Origin: Lachnospiraceae bacterium
Lineage (GTDB): Bacteria; Bacillota; Clostridia; Lachnospirales; Lachnospiraceae
NCBI GenBank assembly: GCA_017635395.1
Contig: JAGBLN010000045.1
Location: forward strand, 21,146-85,145
Length of the DNA stretch: 64,000 nt
Direction of reading: 5' to 3'
The notes beneath the pieces are model-generated. The model was not told the origin of the DNA, did not search any database, and saw only the letters and a program-made list of their open reading frames with translations. Of this stretch, positions 34,732 through 44,375 are shown one piece after another; the stretch's first letter is position 1, and every line of letters starts with the position of its first letter. A program made the translations under genes and the position numbers.

Positions 34732-36038
34732 CAGCCATCTCCGAACAGCTTGTTCATCATGCCTACGGTATCTTCGAATTCAAACTTGTCTTCAACATCC
34801 TGACAGAGAAAATCATTCACTGCATCTATCTTTGATATTGCATAGTCAATCCTTGGATTAGAGCCCTTCTTATATGCGCCTATATTTATCAAGTCCTCTG
34901 AGTCGTTATAGGTAGCCATGACATTCTTGAGCTCGCCTGCCAGCTTCCGGTGCTCCTTCGTGGTCACCATACTCATACATCTCGATATGGACTGGAGCAC
35001 ATCCACAGCCGGATAATGGTTCCTGTGGGCCAATTTCCTGTTAAGCATTATATGGCCGTCAAGTATACTTCTGGCTGTATCTGTTATAGGCTCATTAAAA
35101 TCATCACCATCTACAAGTACTGCATAAAGTCCGGTGATAGATCCTTTATCGCTCTTTCCAGCCCGTTCAAGGAGCTTGGGCATTTCGGAATAAACCGACG
35201 GCGGATAGCCTCTTGTAACAGGGGGTTCGCCTATGGCAAGGCCTATCTCACGCTGTGCCATGGAGAAACGGGTAAGGTTGTCCATCATGAGAAGCACATC
35301 CTTGCCCTGATCCCTGAAATACTCAGCAATGGCTGTAGCGGTCTGGGCGGCCTTCTTTCTTTCAAGAGCAGGCTTATCGGAAGTCGCCACCACTACCACA
35401 GATCTTTTTAAACCTTCTGCGCCAAGATCCCTTTCTATAAACTCCCGCACTTCCCTGCCTCGCTCTCCTATGAGCGCGATAACATTGAGCTCTGCCCTGG
35501 TATTCCTTGCAAACATACCCATGAGGGTTGACTTACCCACACCGGAACCTGCAAATATTCCTATCCTCTGTCCCTTGCCCACGGTGATCAGTCCGTCGAC
35601 AGACTTAACCCCCAAGGGCAGCGGCTCGTTGATTATAGACCTGGTCATTGCGTCAGGGCTTGCGGCTTCCAAGGGATACCAGGTCTCACCCACAGGGGTA
35701 AAATCACTTACAGGCCTCCCCAGCCCATCTAAAACCTGACCCAAAAGAAAATCCCCAACCTGTACGGAAAGGGGATGCTCCTCATTTTCAACTATGCAGC
35801 CGGAGCCTATCCCTTCAGTCTCTTCATAAGGCATGAGCAGAGTCATGTTCTTCTTGAACCCCACCACTTCGGACATTATCACCCTGCCGTCCGTGGTAGT
35901 GATCTTGCACATATCGCCCATCTTGGCATCAGGCCCTGCGCTTTCCAGCGTAAGCCCCACCACATTTACTATCTTGCCTAATTTTCTATAATATACTCTG
36001 CCGGCAGCATCGTATTTATCAAGATTAATCTCTGACAT
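34731..36038 (-). CDS. fliI: Flagellum-specific ATPase FliI
   Basis: Cytosolic hexameric ATPase energising flagellar protein export, related to the F1 beta subunit. 435 residues. Walker A AGSGVGKST at 163-171, the GERGREVREF segment near 194-203, Walker B VLLMMDNLTR near 250, and the conserved AIGEPPVTRGYPPSVY loop. Starts 2 nt after the fliH stop and overlaps fliJ. Confidence 0.96.
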   Translation of the reverse strand: MSEINLDKYDAAGRVYYRKLGKIVNVVGLTLESAGPDAKMGDMCKITTTDGRVIMSEVVGFKKNMTLLMPYEETEGIGSGCIVENEEHPLSVQVGDFLLGQVLDGLGRPVSDFTPVGETWYPLEAASPDAMTRSIINEPLPLGVKSVDGLITVGKGQRIGIFAGSGVGKSTLMGMFARNTRAELNVIALIGERGREVREFIERDLGAEGLKRSVVVVATSDKPALERKKAAQTATAIAEYFRDQGKDVLLMMDNLTRFSMAQREIGLAIGEPPVTRGYPPSVYSEMPKLLERAGKSDKGSITGLYAVLVDGDDFNEPITDTARSILDGHIMLNRKLAHRNHYPAVDVLQSISRCMSMVTTKEHRKLAGELKNVMATYNDSEDLINIGAYKKGSNPRIDYAISKIDAVNDFLCQDVEDKFEFEDTVGMMNKLFGDG

Positions 36039-36040
36039 CT

Positions 36041-36892
36041 TTATGGCTCATAACTAAGTATGCGAAGTTGTTTTTCCAACAGATCCATCTGCGTCCCTAA
36101 ACCGCAGTCCCATATTCCGCCGTCTGATTCAATCAGGCAGTCATTCGGCTTCAGGGTAGCATCCTCTATTACCTCAAAACGGTCCGGCATGATACCGGTT
36201 CCCTTTGCGATATTCTCCTTTATCAGCTGTACATTCACATAGTCAGCTGCGGATACATGAACTATATAATTCCTGCTGCCGTCCAGATTGGTAAGCACTC
36301 TTTTTAAGAGATAGGCGATAGTCTCCTTATCATCTTCCAGCCTTACTCCTGTCACCTTTGCGAAAATCCCGCTCAGCTTATCTATCAGCAGAGGCTCAAG
36401 CGCCCTGCTTTTTTCTTCATATTCCTTCTGGAGTTTCTGTCTTTCAACTTCCAGTTCCTGCTGTAGCTTTTCGTATTTCTCAAGGCCTGCCCGTTCGCCT
36501 TCCTGTCTGCCTGCTTCAAAGCCCTCAGCATGGCCTTTCTGCCTGGCTTCCTCTGTCACGGATTCAGCTTCTTTTTTGGCATCTTCAATGATAGCCTCTG
36601 CATTTTCCTTTGCTTCATCTATCATTGCCTGGGCCTGAGCCGCGGAAAGCGCACTGTTTTCATGTATTATCGGCCCGTTTTCCTCTTCGTCCTCCCGGTC
36701 AGAAACAAGCCGCTCAACCATTTCAGCATCAAGCCCTTCGGAAAAGCCTTCCTCTATTGCCTCAGGCTCTTCTTCCTGCATATGGGTAGCCAGTTCTTCA
36801 AGACGCCTTGCTATCCTGTCATTGGCATCTATCTTGACTACCTTTACATCGTTCAGCTTTACATTGTATCCTTTGACAAAATTCGATGACAA
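36041..36892 (-). CDS. fliH: Flagellar export ATPase regulator FliH
   Basis: Negative regulator/stator of FliI. 283 residues. Residues 1-80 are variable and acidic, about 85-165 form a coiled coil with Ala/Glu-rich GxxxG-like repeats (EGFEAGRQEGERAGLEKYE), and the C-terminal third is the conserved FliH/V-ATPase E-like domain. The start codon is TTG at 36892, supported by TAGGAG 6 nt upstream; no better ATG exists before the conserved part. A dispersed 31-bp repeat abuts this ribosome binding site. Confidence 0.88.
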   Translation of the reverse strand: MSSNFVKGYNVKLNDVKVVKIDANDRIARRLEELATHMQEEEPEAIEEGFSEGLDAEMVERLVSDREDEEENGPIIHENSALSAAQAQAMIDEAKENAEAIIEDAKKEAESVTEEARQKGHAEGFEAGRQEGERAGLEKYEKLQQELEVERQKLQKEYEEKSRALEPLLIDKLSGIFAKVTGVRLEDDKETIAYLLKRVLTNLDGSRNYIVHVSAADYVNVQLIKENIAKGTGIMPDRFEVIEDATLKPNDCLIESDGGIWDCGLGTQMDLLEKQLRILSYEP

Positions 36893-36902
36893 AACGCGCT
36901 CC

Positions 36903-36933
36903 TACGCCCTCAGCAACAAGTACTTCAGGCTAT
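36903..36933. repeat. Dispersed 31-bp repeat, copy 2
   Basis: Copy of 9048-9078 (27 of 31 identical) in the 59-nt fliG-fliH spacer. On the minus strand its base changes keep most stem pairs as G-U. Its end overlaps the TAGGAG ribosome binding site of fliH, so folding could affect fliH translation. Confidence 0.7.
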
Positions 36934-36951
36934 TCCGAATAAATACCACTA

Positions 36952-37965
36952 TTAAACAATGATATCGTCGCCGCCGCCTCTGGATATTACTATCTCACCG
37001 GCATCCTCGAGCTTTCTTATCTCATTAACGATCTTCTGCTGTGCATCTTCAACATCCTTCATACGCACAGGTCCCATGAATTCCATATCTTCCTTGATCA
37101 TATCAGCAAGACGCTGTGAAAGGTTCTTGAATATCTTGCCCTGTACTTCCTCGTTAGCACCCTTAAGCGCAAGGGACAGCTCATTGTTCTCAACATCCCT
37201 GAGTACACGCTGCACAGCCTTATCATCAAGCTGCATAATATCCTCAAATACGAACATCTTCTTCTTGATCTCATCAGCAAGCTCAGGATCCTCGATGCCC
37301 AGGATCTCCATGATATGCTTTTCAGTACCACGGTCAGTGGAATTGAGAATTTCAACAACCTGATCAACACCGCCAATCTGGGTGTAATCCTGATTAACCA
37401 GATTAGCCAGCTTGCTTTCAAGAACTCGTTCTACTTCCTGTATAACATCAGGGCTGGTCCTGTCCATGGTTGCAATACGCCTGGCAACATCCGCCTGGGA
37501 ATCAGAAGGAAGCGCTGACAAGATAAGCGCCGCCTGATTAGAGGAAAGATACGAAAGTATAAGTGCTATAGTCTGGGGATGCTCATCCTGAATAAAGGAA
37601 AGCAGCTGGGAAGCATCTGTTTTCCTTACAAACTCGAAAGGCTTAACCTGCAGGGATGCTGTAAGCTTTCCGATAACATCCAATGCCTTATCAGCACCGA
37701 GCGCCTTCTCTAACAGCTCCTTGGCGTAGCCAATACCACCTTCTGCAATATACTGCTGAGCCAGACAGATTTCATAAAACTCATTTATGACATCTTCTTT
37801 AATCTGCGGCGATATGCTTCTTGTATTTGCTATCTCTAATGTAAGGTCCTCTATTTCCTCTTCTTTCAGATGCTTAAAGACCGTAGCAGAAGTCTCCGGT
37901 CCCAGCGTTATAAGCAATATAGCAGCTTTTTGAAGTCCTGAAAGATTACTACCTTCCGAAGCCAT
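36952..37965 (-). CDS. fliG: Flagellar motor switch protein FliG
   Basis: Rotor protein linking MS ring and stators. 337 residues, typical. N-terminal FliF-binding domain (LSGLQKAAILLITLGPETSATVFKHL), middle domain with the EHPQTIALILSYL motif at about 128-140, and C-terminal torque domain with the conserved charged helix (LALKGANEEVQGKIFKNLSQR) carrying Lys/Arg/Asp/Glu residues. GAGAGG precedes the ATG. Follows fliF by 24 nt. Confidence 0.97.
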   Translation of the reverse strand: MASEGSNLSGLQKAAILLITLGPETSATVFKHLKEEEIEDLTLEIANTRSISPQIKEDVINEFYEICLAQQYIAEGGIGYAKELLEKALGADKALDVIGKLTASLQVKPFEFVRKTDASQLLSFIQDEHPQTIALILSYLSSNQAALILSALPSDSQADVARRIATMDRTSPDVIQEVERVLESKLANLVNQDYTQIGGVDQVVEILNSTDRGTEKHIMEILGIEDPELADEIKKKMFVFEDIMQLDDKAVQRVLRDVENNELSLALKGANEEVQGKIFKNLSQRLADMIKEDMEFMGPVRMKDVEDAQQKIVNEIRKLEDAGEIVISRGGGDDIIV

Positions 37966-37989
37966 TTTAATCCTCTCTTTTAACTATTA

Positions 37990-39594
37990 TTACAGATCTT
38001 CATTAAACCAGTTACGCAGCAGGTTTGCGGCCGCGTCCGGATTGTCTTCCACAAATTTCTCGACAATCTTCCTGGCTTCAGATTTATCCTCTACGCCGAT
38101 CTCCTCAAGCTCTTCCTGAGGCGTGGACTGAAGTATCTCATCGATGGAAACTTCAGGCTCAGGCTCCTCTTCCCTTGCCTGGCGCATGCTGCGCAGGATA
38201 ACGAATGCCAGCAGGCCCAGGATAAGAAGTATGAGCAGAACTGTAAGGATATCTGTTATATCCATTGCCAGACCTTCGTGATCAACAAAGAAAGGCTCCT
38301 CGTACGAAAGAATGGTTATATGTTCCACGCCTATACCGGTGGCTGTAGATACTGCCTGCACAAGATCCGGATCAACCTCCAGCTTTGTGCGTACATCATT
38401 ATTAAGCTTGTACTGATCCCAACTGATACCCTCAAGCAGACCCTGATCCTTTACATCATCCTCACGGATCACCTTGTATGTAAGGGTGGTCACGGAAAGC
38501 GATGACTCATCATACTTTATGGCACCTGCAGGTATCTGCTGCAGAAGAGTGGACTCATTAGGCAGGTAGTCATAGGACTCCTCCACTACATGAGCATTTG
38601 AATATTCATTATCCTCATATTCATAGCCAGTCTCAGTATTGGAATCTGTTCCCGGCACGCCGGATACTCCGCCGCTAGAGTCAGACTGGTAAATATCTTT
38701 GCTGGCAAGCACACCCTGATCCTTGTCCTCATCAGGCCAGTACAGATGGTTTGCCTTTTCCGTATAACTATTATCAAGCACGACATTTACAGCCGCCTCA
38801 ATGGACGAAAACTGATTGGTAGCTGTCAGTACCCTGATAACTTCAGAACGCATGCTGTTAGCCACCTGTTCCTGAAGAGCATACTGGCTTGATGCAGAAC
38901 CATATGTGGAATTATCATTAGTTCCCGCAAAAAGCAGATTGCCGTCGCTGTCAAGGATGGTAACATGCTCGGTCGTGTCATTTCCCAATGCAGTAGCAAC
39001 AAACCTTGCTATAGCCTCCGCATTTTCCCTGGTACACACATCTGAAAGATCTAAGTTTACGGCAGCATAAGCTTCCTTGTTCTGTGCGATCAGTGTACCG
39101 TTTTCCTCAGGAAGGCTTAACTGTACTGAAGCCTTATTTACGAAACTGTAGGACTCAAGTTCTTCCTCCATGAAATCCTGCAGATAAACAATATACCTCT
39201 TCTGCGTATTTGACTCAGTGGTGAAGAAATTACCGTTCGTCACATTGTCTATGGACATAGCATCCGTAGAAATGTTATTGGAGCCAAGAAGAAGATTAGC
39301 CTTGGTATAATCCTTACGGTTTATGCTGATTTCCAGGCCATCCTCACTGGTCACATAGACGATATTTTCGCCTTCCAGCAGTGCAATGACCTCATTGGCC
39401 TGCTTGGCATTCTCGGCGGTATATATCTTTACATACTCAGGACGGGTAACAGCAAAAATAAGCACGGCAAAGGCGAATACCGTTGCTATGGCAATTGCTA
39501 CGATAGTGATTTTCTGTCTGCGTGAAAATTTCTCCCACCACTCCAAAAGCCTCTGGGGGAGTGCCCTGAACCACGCAACTATTCGATCTACCAT
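37990..39594 (-). CDS. fliF: Flagellar MS-ring protein FliF
   Basis: Forms the membrane MS ring that seeds the basal body. 534 residues. Membrane segments at about 26-48 and 441-463, with YscJ-like ring-building motifs between them (EVIALLEGENIVY, QKRYIVYLQDFMEEELESY, ASVQLSLPEE). The C-terminal cytosolic tail ends in the acidic FliG-binding helix (ARKIVEKFVEDNPDAAANLLRNWFNED). AAAGGA precedes the ATG. Confidence 0.97.
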   Translation of the reverse strand: MVDRIVAWFRALPQRLLEWWEKFSRRQKITIVAIAIATVFAFAVLIFAVTRPEYVKIYTAENAKQANEVIALLEGENIVYVTSEDGLEISINRKDYTKANLLLGSNNISTDAMSIDNVTNGNFFTTESNTQKRYIVYLQDFMEEELESYSFVNKASVQLSLPEENGTLIAQNKEAYAAVNLDLSDVCTRENAEAIARFVATALGNDTTEHVTILDSDGNLLFAGTNDNSTYGSASSQYALQEQVANSMRSEVIRVLTATNQFSSIEAAVNVVLDNSYTEKANHLYWPDEDKDQGVLASKDIYQSDSSGGVSGVPGTDSNTETGYEYEDNEYSNAHVVEESYDYLPNESTLLQQIPAGAIKYDESSLSVTTLTYKVIREDDVKDQGLLEGISWDQYKLNNDVRTKLEVDPDLVQAVSTATGIGVEHITILSYEEPFFVDHEGLAMDITDILTVLLILLILGLLAFVILRSMRQAREEEPEPEVSIDEILQSTPQEELEEIGVEDKSEARKIVEKFVEDNPDAAANLLRNWFNEDL

Positions 39595-39651
39595 TTGCTT
39601 GTCCTTTCCTTGACTCTGTCAGGCCAGCATTTATGCGATGCCAGTCCCATA

Positions 39652-39975
39652 TTATATCTGCATATTGATTAACGTCCTGTATGACTCCATAAATGCATTT
39701 TTTACAGCCACAGTATACTGCAGTGATGTAGAGGCTTTCTGAAGCGCCACAGCCAGGTCATGAGTACTTGTAGCCTCGCCCATTGCAAGTTTTATCTCTT
39801 CATTTTCAGCCTGTGACAGATATCCGTTGGTCTGATTGACATTGCTGATCATAGAATTAAAAATTGCGCCGAACATATCGTCATCTTCTTTTTCCCTGAT
39901 CATGCTGCGTTCTGTCAGCGGCTCTATTGTTCTCAGGTTATCCCTGAATACATTTGTTGCATTTATCGGTCCCAT
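39652..39975 (-). CDS. fliE: Flagellar hook-basal body complex protein FliE
   Basis: Small export-gate-to-rod adaptor linking MS ring and proximal rod. 107 residues, normal length. The C-terminal half has the conserved FliE pattern (GEATSTHDLAVALQKASTSLQYTVAVKNAFMESYRTLINMQI). GAGGT lies before the ATG. Sits in the standard flgB-flgC-fliE-fliF order. Confidence 0.95.
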   Translation of the reverse strand: MGPINATNVFRDNLRTIEPLTERSMIREKEDDDMFGAIFNSMISNVNQTNGYLSQAENEEIKLAMGEATSTHDLAVALQKASTSLQYTVAVKNAFMESYRTLINMQI

Positions 39976-39999
39976 GGATCATACCTCTAATAATTTAAA

Positions 40000-40503
40000 T
40001 CAGGATTTTGCAGTAAGCTCCAGCCCCTTGGTTGCCATTGCTTTGCTTGCGCTAAACACAGTCGCATTTGCCTCATAGGCCCTTGACGCATCTATAAGGT
40101 TGGTCATCTCAGTAACAGTATTTACATTGGGATAAGTCACATAACCGTTCTCGTCCGCATCAGGATGGGAAGGATCGTAAACCATATTCATCTGGGTATC
40201 ATCATCCTCATGGATATCGTCAATCTTGACACCATAGCCTATCATGTCATCAGCAATTGCATGACGGCCTATCCTCTGCTGTGTACGTCCATCACCAACA
40301 ATGGAATTAAGCACCCTTCCGAAATGCCTTCTGTCCGCCTCGGTCTCCTGGGTTGCAAAAGTTACCACCTTACGTCTATAGGGAGTCCCGTCAGCAGTGC
40401 GGGTGGTATTGGCATTAGCCACATTCTCCGCAATGGTATCCATACGGTAACGCTCAGCGGTAAGTCCCGTGGCCGATATATCAAAAGCTGTAAACATTCC
40501 CAT
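40000..40503 (-). CDS. flgC: Flagellar basal-body rod protein FlgC
   Basis: Proximal rod subunit. 167 residues, slightly longer than the typical 135-150 because of an inserted loop in the middle. N-terminal rod signature (FDISATGLTAERYRMDTIAENVANANT) and C-terminal helix (NTVTEMTNLIDASRAYEANATVFSASKAMATKGLEL) are clear. GGAGG precedes the ATG; 16 nt after flgB. Confidence 0.95.
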   Translation of the reverse strand: MGMFTAFDISATGLTAERYRMDTIAENVANANTTRTADGTPYRRKVVTFATQETEADRRHFGRVLNSIVGDGRTQQRIGRHAIADDMIGYGVKIDDIHEDDDTQMNMVYDPSHPDADENGYVTYPNVNTVTEMTNLIDASRAYEANATVFSASKAMATKGLELTAKS

Positions 40504-40519
40504 GAATTATTTCCTCCAA

Positions 40520-40912
40520 TCAGGTGGACATTGCCGTCCGCAGGTTTGAAAACTCATTCTGCATGCAGCTAACCAGTGCATTGTATGTGATCTGGTTTTC
40601 TGCAAGATACACATTTTCGGTATCTACATCTACATTATTTCCATCCATACGGTAGCTGTAGTCAAAAGCATCCGTATAAACCCTGGGCTCAATCCTAGAC
40701 AGCTGCAGGTTATACACGCGCTGGTCCAGATTGTCATACTCGACTTTATTAAGCACCCTGGTAAATTCTTCCTCAAATGACACATCCTGACGCTTGTAAC
40801 CGGGAGTGTCAGCATTTGCTATGTTGTTTGATATTGCTTCATTCCTAAGCCAGGCTGCATCCGCGGCCTTATCAAGGGCATCTACGTATGAAAAAACATG
40901 TCCGTTTACCAC
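40520..40912 (-). CDS. flgB: Flagellar basal-body rod protein FlgB
   Basis: Proximal rod subunit, first gene of the operon. 130 residues from a GTG start at 40912, which has AAGGAGG 5 nt upstream; the open frame runs 26 codons further, but that part has no ribosome binding site and no FlgB similarity. Contains the rod signature LRNEAISNNIANADTPGYKR and the C-terminal helix (TYNALVSCMQNEFSNLRTAM). Confidence 0.93.
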   Translation of the reverse strand: MVNGHVFSYVDALDKAADAAWLRNEAISNNIANADTPGYKRQDVSFEEEFTRVLNKVEYDNLDQRVYNLQLSRIEPRVYTDAFDYSYRMDGNNVDVDTENVYLAENQITYNALVSCMQNEFSNLRTAMST

Positions 40913-41300
40913 TCTCTCCTCCTTGCCGACGGCGCCTCCAAAGTATAAAAAAATACACGGTTGCAATCCGTCTAACCCGAATGCATCCATGCATTATCGA
41001 AAACAACCTGTCCTTGTTGTCCCACAACGTATGAGTCCTAAGGCCCTCATACATATTATATCGGCTTAGCTTATAAATTTGTGTACAGTTTTCCGACTTC
41101 AAAATTATGGATAATTGATAGCAGTTATGCTCAATTACCCATAAATATCTTATGTACACTAATATTATAATGTTTTCAACATAAAATACAAGTGAAAATT
41201 GTGTTATTTCAACTAAATATTGCTTTATTTATGCAAAAACCACACCATATATTGTAATATGGTGTGGCCTTTACGGTTTACATAACCCTATGTTTTCTAT
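40913..41300 (-). promoter_or_regulatory. Flagellar operon promoter region and codY terminator
   Basis: 388 nt without a gene. The codY terminator is at 41239-41268. On the minus strand TATAAT at 41060-41055 overlaps GCCGATAT at 41065-41058, seven of eight bases of the sigma-28 -10 element, but the -35 for either factor is poor. A second TATAAT with TTGTAT 16 nt upstream lies near 41166-41193. The flgB operon must start here; which sigma factor is used cannot be settled by eye. Confidence 0.45.
41239..41268 (-). terminator. Terminator of codY
   Basis: Perfect CCACACCATAT/ATATGGTGTGG stem with a 6-nt loop, followed on the minus strand by TTTTTG; about 35 nt past the codY stop. Confidence 0.85.
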
Positions 41301-42125
41301 TTATCCTTCCGTGATCGAATAAATCAGTTCATTGATAACCTTTATCTCTGTGCCCCTGACCCCCCTGGACCTGGTCTCAAAAACGCCTGCACCAGCCATT
41401 TTCTTGACCGCATTCACAAGGCTGGTCCTTGATATTCCGCTCTCCTCCGACAGTTTGGTCAGATTTACGATACCGCAGCCGTTCTCGTCAAGTTTTGAAA
41501 GAACAGCACGTACAGATTCCGTTTCAGAACGGCTGGTCACCTCCAGCACGCCGTTCACGGTCTTTTCCATACGGTCGCTCTCATCGTTCTCTTCTTTTTT
41601 AGAACGCATCATTTCAAGTCCTACAACCGTGGCTGCATATTCAGAAAGGATGATATCGTCTATACCATACTCTTCGCCGTTCCTGTACACAAAAAGTGTT
41701 CCCAGCCTCTCACCGCCTATGAAAATAGGCGTGATCATAACCCGGTACTCCACATGCCTTTCGTCCTGACCGGAAGGAGATTCTCCACGATTACGCCTCT
41801 CGTAGCCATGGGCAGTCTTCCAGGAGAACCCCAGCGCCAGCAGGCCAGCATTTTCCTGAGTTGAAAGTATTGAGAGAAAACGGTCATTCAAGGCGTTGTC
41901 TATATAGTTGCCAACCTCGTATCCCAGCATCTCCTCAATTTTCTCCACTGAGCCGTTTTCACAGGCCCCGAGCACCTTGCCCTTACGGCTTATGACAAGC
42001 GCATCGGATGAAAGAGTATCCGACACCACCGTGCATATATCCGTAAATGCCACCTTTGATGATACATTATTGTGTAAAAGACTTCCTATGCGTCTTGTCC
42101 TGTCCAGTAAGCTTATCCCAGCCAT
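41301..42125 (-). CDS. codY: GTP- and branched-chain amino acid-sensing repressor CodY
   Basis: Global nutritional regulator of low-GC Firmicutes; binds DNA when Ile/Leu/Val and GTP are plentiful. 274 residues (B. subtilis CodY 259). N-terminal GAF-type ligand domain (1-155), linker, and C-terminal winged helix with IVNLTKLSEESGISRTSLV near 218-236 and the wing (SRGVRGTEIKVIN). Probably controls livJ/livHMGF in this window. It lies between topA and the flagellar operon, an arrangement reported for Roseburia and Eubacterium rectale relatives. ATG preceded by AAGGGGAC. Confidence 0.95.
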   Translation of the reverse strand: MAGISLLDRTRRIGSLLHNNVSSKVAFTDICTVVSDTLSSDALVISRKGKVLGACENGSVEKIEEMLGYEVGNYIDNALNDRFLSILSTQENAGLLALGFSWKTAHGYERRNRGESPSGQDERHVEYRVMITPIFIGGERLGTLFVYRNGEEYGIDDIILSEYAATVVGLEMMRSKKEENDESDRMEKTVNGVLEVTSRSETESVRAVLSKLDENGCGIVNLTKLSEESGISRTSLVNAVKKMAGAGVFETRSRGVRGTEIKVINELIYSITEG

Positions 42126-42272
42126 TTTGTCCCCTTAATGATCCTGTTATTTTCACTATATCTCCGGTCATAGGCTGCGCAGCCGTCAATGCCACTCCTT
42201 CATCTCCGGCGGTATCGCATCATGATCCGGACAATGCCGTATTCGCCAATATAGTCCTGAAGCACTCCCGAT

Positions 42273-44369
42273 TCAGTCCGCAGACTCGGTCTGCTCCTCT
42301 GTGTGTCCGCACTGCTCGTCAGTGCAGGCAAGCTTTTTGCCCTTTATAACCATCATGCCGCCGCAATCCGGGCATTTCTTTGCCACCGGCCTGTTCCAGT
42401 TCATAAAATCACATTCAGGTATGTTCTCGCAGCCGTAATACCTTCTGCCCTTCTTGGTCATTCGAATAACGATCTCACCGTCGCATTTCGGACACTTAAC
42501 ACCTACCTTCTCGTAGTAGGGCTTTGTATTGCGGCACTCCGGGAAACCGGGGCATGCAAGGAACCTGCCGTGAGGTCCGTACTTGATCACCATTTTCCTG
42601 CCGCAGCTGTCGCAGACAATATCCGTCTCCTCATCCCTTATCTCTATGTGGGCCAGCTCCTCTTCAGCTTTCTTTACTGCCGTATCGAGATCCGGATAAA
42701 AATTCTCGATTATGGTCTTCCATTTTATATCACCGTCTCCAACGCCATCAAGCATGCTTTCCATATTAGCGGTGAACTTAGGATCGACAATTGCCGGGAA
42801 TTCATCAACCATTATCTTGTTTACCGCTTCCCCCAGCTCGGAAACAAACAGGTTCTTATTTTCCTTAAGGACATACCTGCGGTACAGTATGGTGGAAATA
42901 GTCGGTGCGTAGGTTGAAGGTCTTCCAATCCCCTGCTCCTCAAGAGCCCTTACAAGGCTTGCTTCCGTGAAGTGAGCAGGCGGCTGAGTAAAATGCTGTT
43001 TTTTCTCCAGTTCCTTAAATATAATATCCCCGAGAGAATCTGCCTCTTTTATAAGGAATGAATTCTCAGACTTGCCGCTGTCTTCATCACGGCCTTCATC
43101 CGCATAGACCTTCATAAAGCCTTCGAATTTAACGCTGGATGCAGATGCCGAAAAAACTATTCCTTCTGCCTCAAGCTTAAGAGACAATGTCTCATAGGTA
43201 GCCGGCGCCATACGGCTGGCAGCAAAGCGCTTCCATATTAGGTCATAAAGCCTGTACTGGTCTCGGCTAAGGTCATTTTTAAGCTTTGCCGGTGTATTAT
43301 TTATATCCGTAGGACGGATTGCCTCATGAGCATCCTGTATCTTCTTCTCATCATCCTTCTTTTTTATAGGGCGATCTGCTGTAAGAAATTCCTCACCATA
43401 GGAAGCCTTAATAAAATCTTCAGCCATCTCCTTAGCATAATCCGACACACGGGTGGAATCGGTACGAAGATATGATATAAGAGCAGTCGTACCCTGTCCC
43501 TTTATCTGCACGCCTTCGTAAAGCTGCTGTGCAATCTGCATGGTCTTCTTGGTTGAAAAGTTAAGAGCCTTGCTGGCCTCCTGCTGAAGCGTAGAGGTAG
43601 TAAACGGAAGCGGAGCTTTTCTGCATCGCTCCCCTTTCTTCTTTTCTTTTATCGTAAACGAAGCATCTGAGAGCTTCTTCTCAAGACGATCAGCCTCAGA
43701 AGCATTGTCGATTGTTTTCTTGCCGTTTTCATCGGAATAAAAATGTGCAACAAAGGACTTTTTTGTTTCCTTAGGAAGAAGAACTGCATCCACAGTCCAG
43801 TACTCTGTAGGAATAAATGCATTGATCTCATCTTCCCTGTCGCATATCATACGGAGAGCAACACTCTGTACCCGTCCGGCAGAGAGACCGCGCTTAACCT
43901 TGGACCAGAGCAGTGGCGAAATCCTGTAGCCCACCATACGGTCAAGTATACGTCTTGCCTGCTGTGCATCCACCAGGTTCATGTCTATCTCACGGGCGTT
44001 CTTTATTGATTCCTTTACCGCATTCTTTGTTATCTCATTGAAGGAAATACGTGCTACATTTTTATCTGCCAGCTTAAGTGCTTCATACAGATGCCAGCTG
44101 ATTGCCTCACCCTCGCGGTCCGGGTCGGTTGCCAGATATATTTTATCCGCTTTCTTCACTTCCTTACGAAGCATTGAAAGAATATCGCCCTTGCCGCGAA
44201 TTGTGATATACCTTGGTTCGTAATCATTTTCCACATCTATGCCCAGCTGTGATTTAGGCAGGTCACGCACATGCCCCTGACTGGCCACCACTTCATAATT
44301 GGATCCCAGGAATTTCTTTATTGTCTTGACCTTTGCAGGTGATTCGACGATAACAAGATTTTTTGCCAT
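42273..44369 (-). CDS. topA: DNA topoisomerase I
   Basis: Type IA topoisomerase that relaxes negative supercoils. 698 residues. Toprim domain with Glu9 and DPDREGE at 82-88, catalytic Tyr300 in SYLRTDSTR, and three C-terminal zinc ribbons (CDSC...C, CPKC...C, CPDC...C) at about 575-690. Size and architecture are standard for Firmicutes. Followed by codY after 147 nt. dprA, often found upstream of topA in relatives, is absent; a pilus operon takes its place. Confidence 0.97.
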   Translation of the reverse strand: MAKNLVIVESPAKVKTIKKFLGSNYEVVASQGHVRDLPKSQLGIDVENDYEPRYITIRGKGDILSMLRKEVKKADKIYLATDPDREGEAISWHLYEALKLADKNVARISFNEITKNAVKESIKNAREIDMNLVDAQQARRILDRMVGYRISPLLWSKVKRGLSAGRVQSVALRMICDREDEINAFIPTEYWTVDAVLLPKETKKSFVAHFYSDENGKKTIDNASEADRLEKKLSDASFTIKEKKKGERCRKAPLPFTTSTLQQEASKALNFSTKKTMQIAQQLYEGVQIKGQGTTALISYLRTDSTRVSDYAKEMAEDFIKASYGEEFLTADRPIKKKDDEKKIQDAHEAIRPTDINNTPAKLKNDLSRDQYRLYDLIWKRFAASRMAPATYETLSLKLEAEGIVFSASASSVKFEGFMKVYADEGRDEDSGKSENSFLIKEADSLGDIIFKELEKKQHFTQPPAHFTEASLVRALEEQGIGRPSTYAPTISTILYRRYVLKENKNLFVSELGEAVNKIMVDEFPAIVDPKFTANMESMLDGVGDGDIKWKTIIENFYPDLDTAVKKAEEELAHIEIRDEETDIVCDSCGRKMVIKYGPHGRFLACPGFPECRNTKPYYEKVGVKCPKCDGEIVIRMTKKGRRYYGCENIPECDFMNWNRPVAKKCPDCGGMMVIKGKKLACTDEQCGHTEEQTESAD

Positions 44370-44375
44370 GAATGT

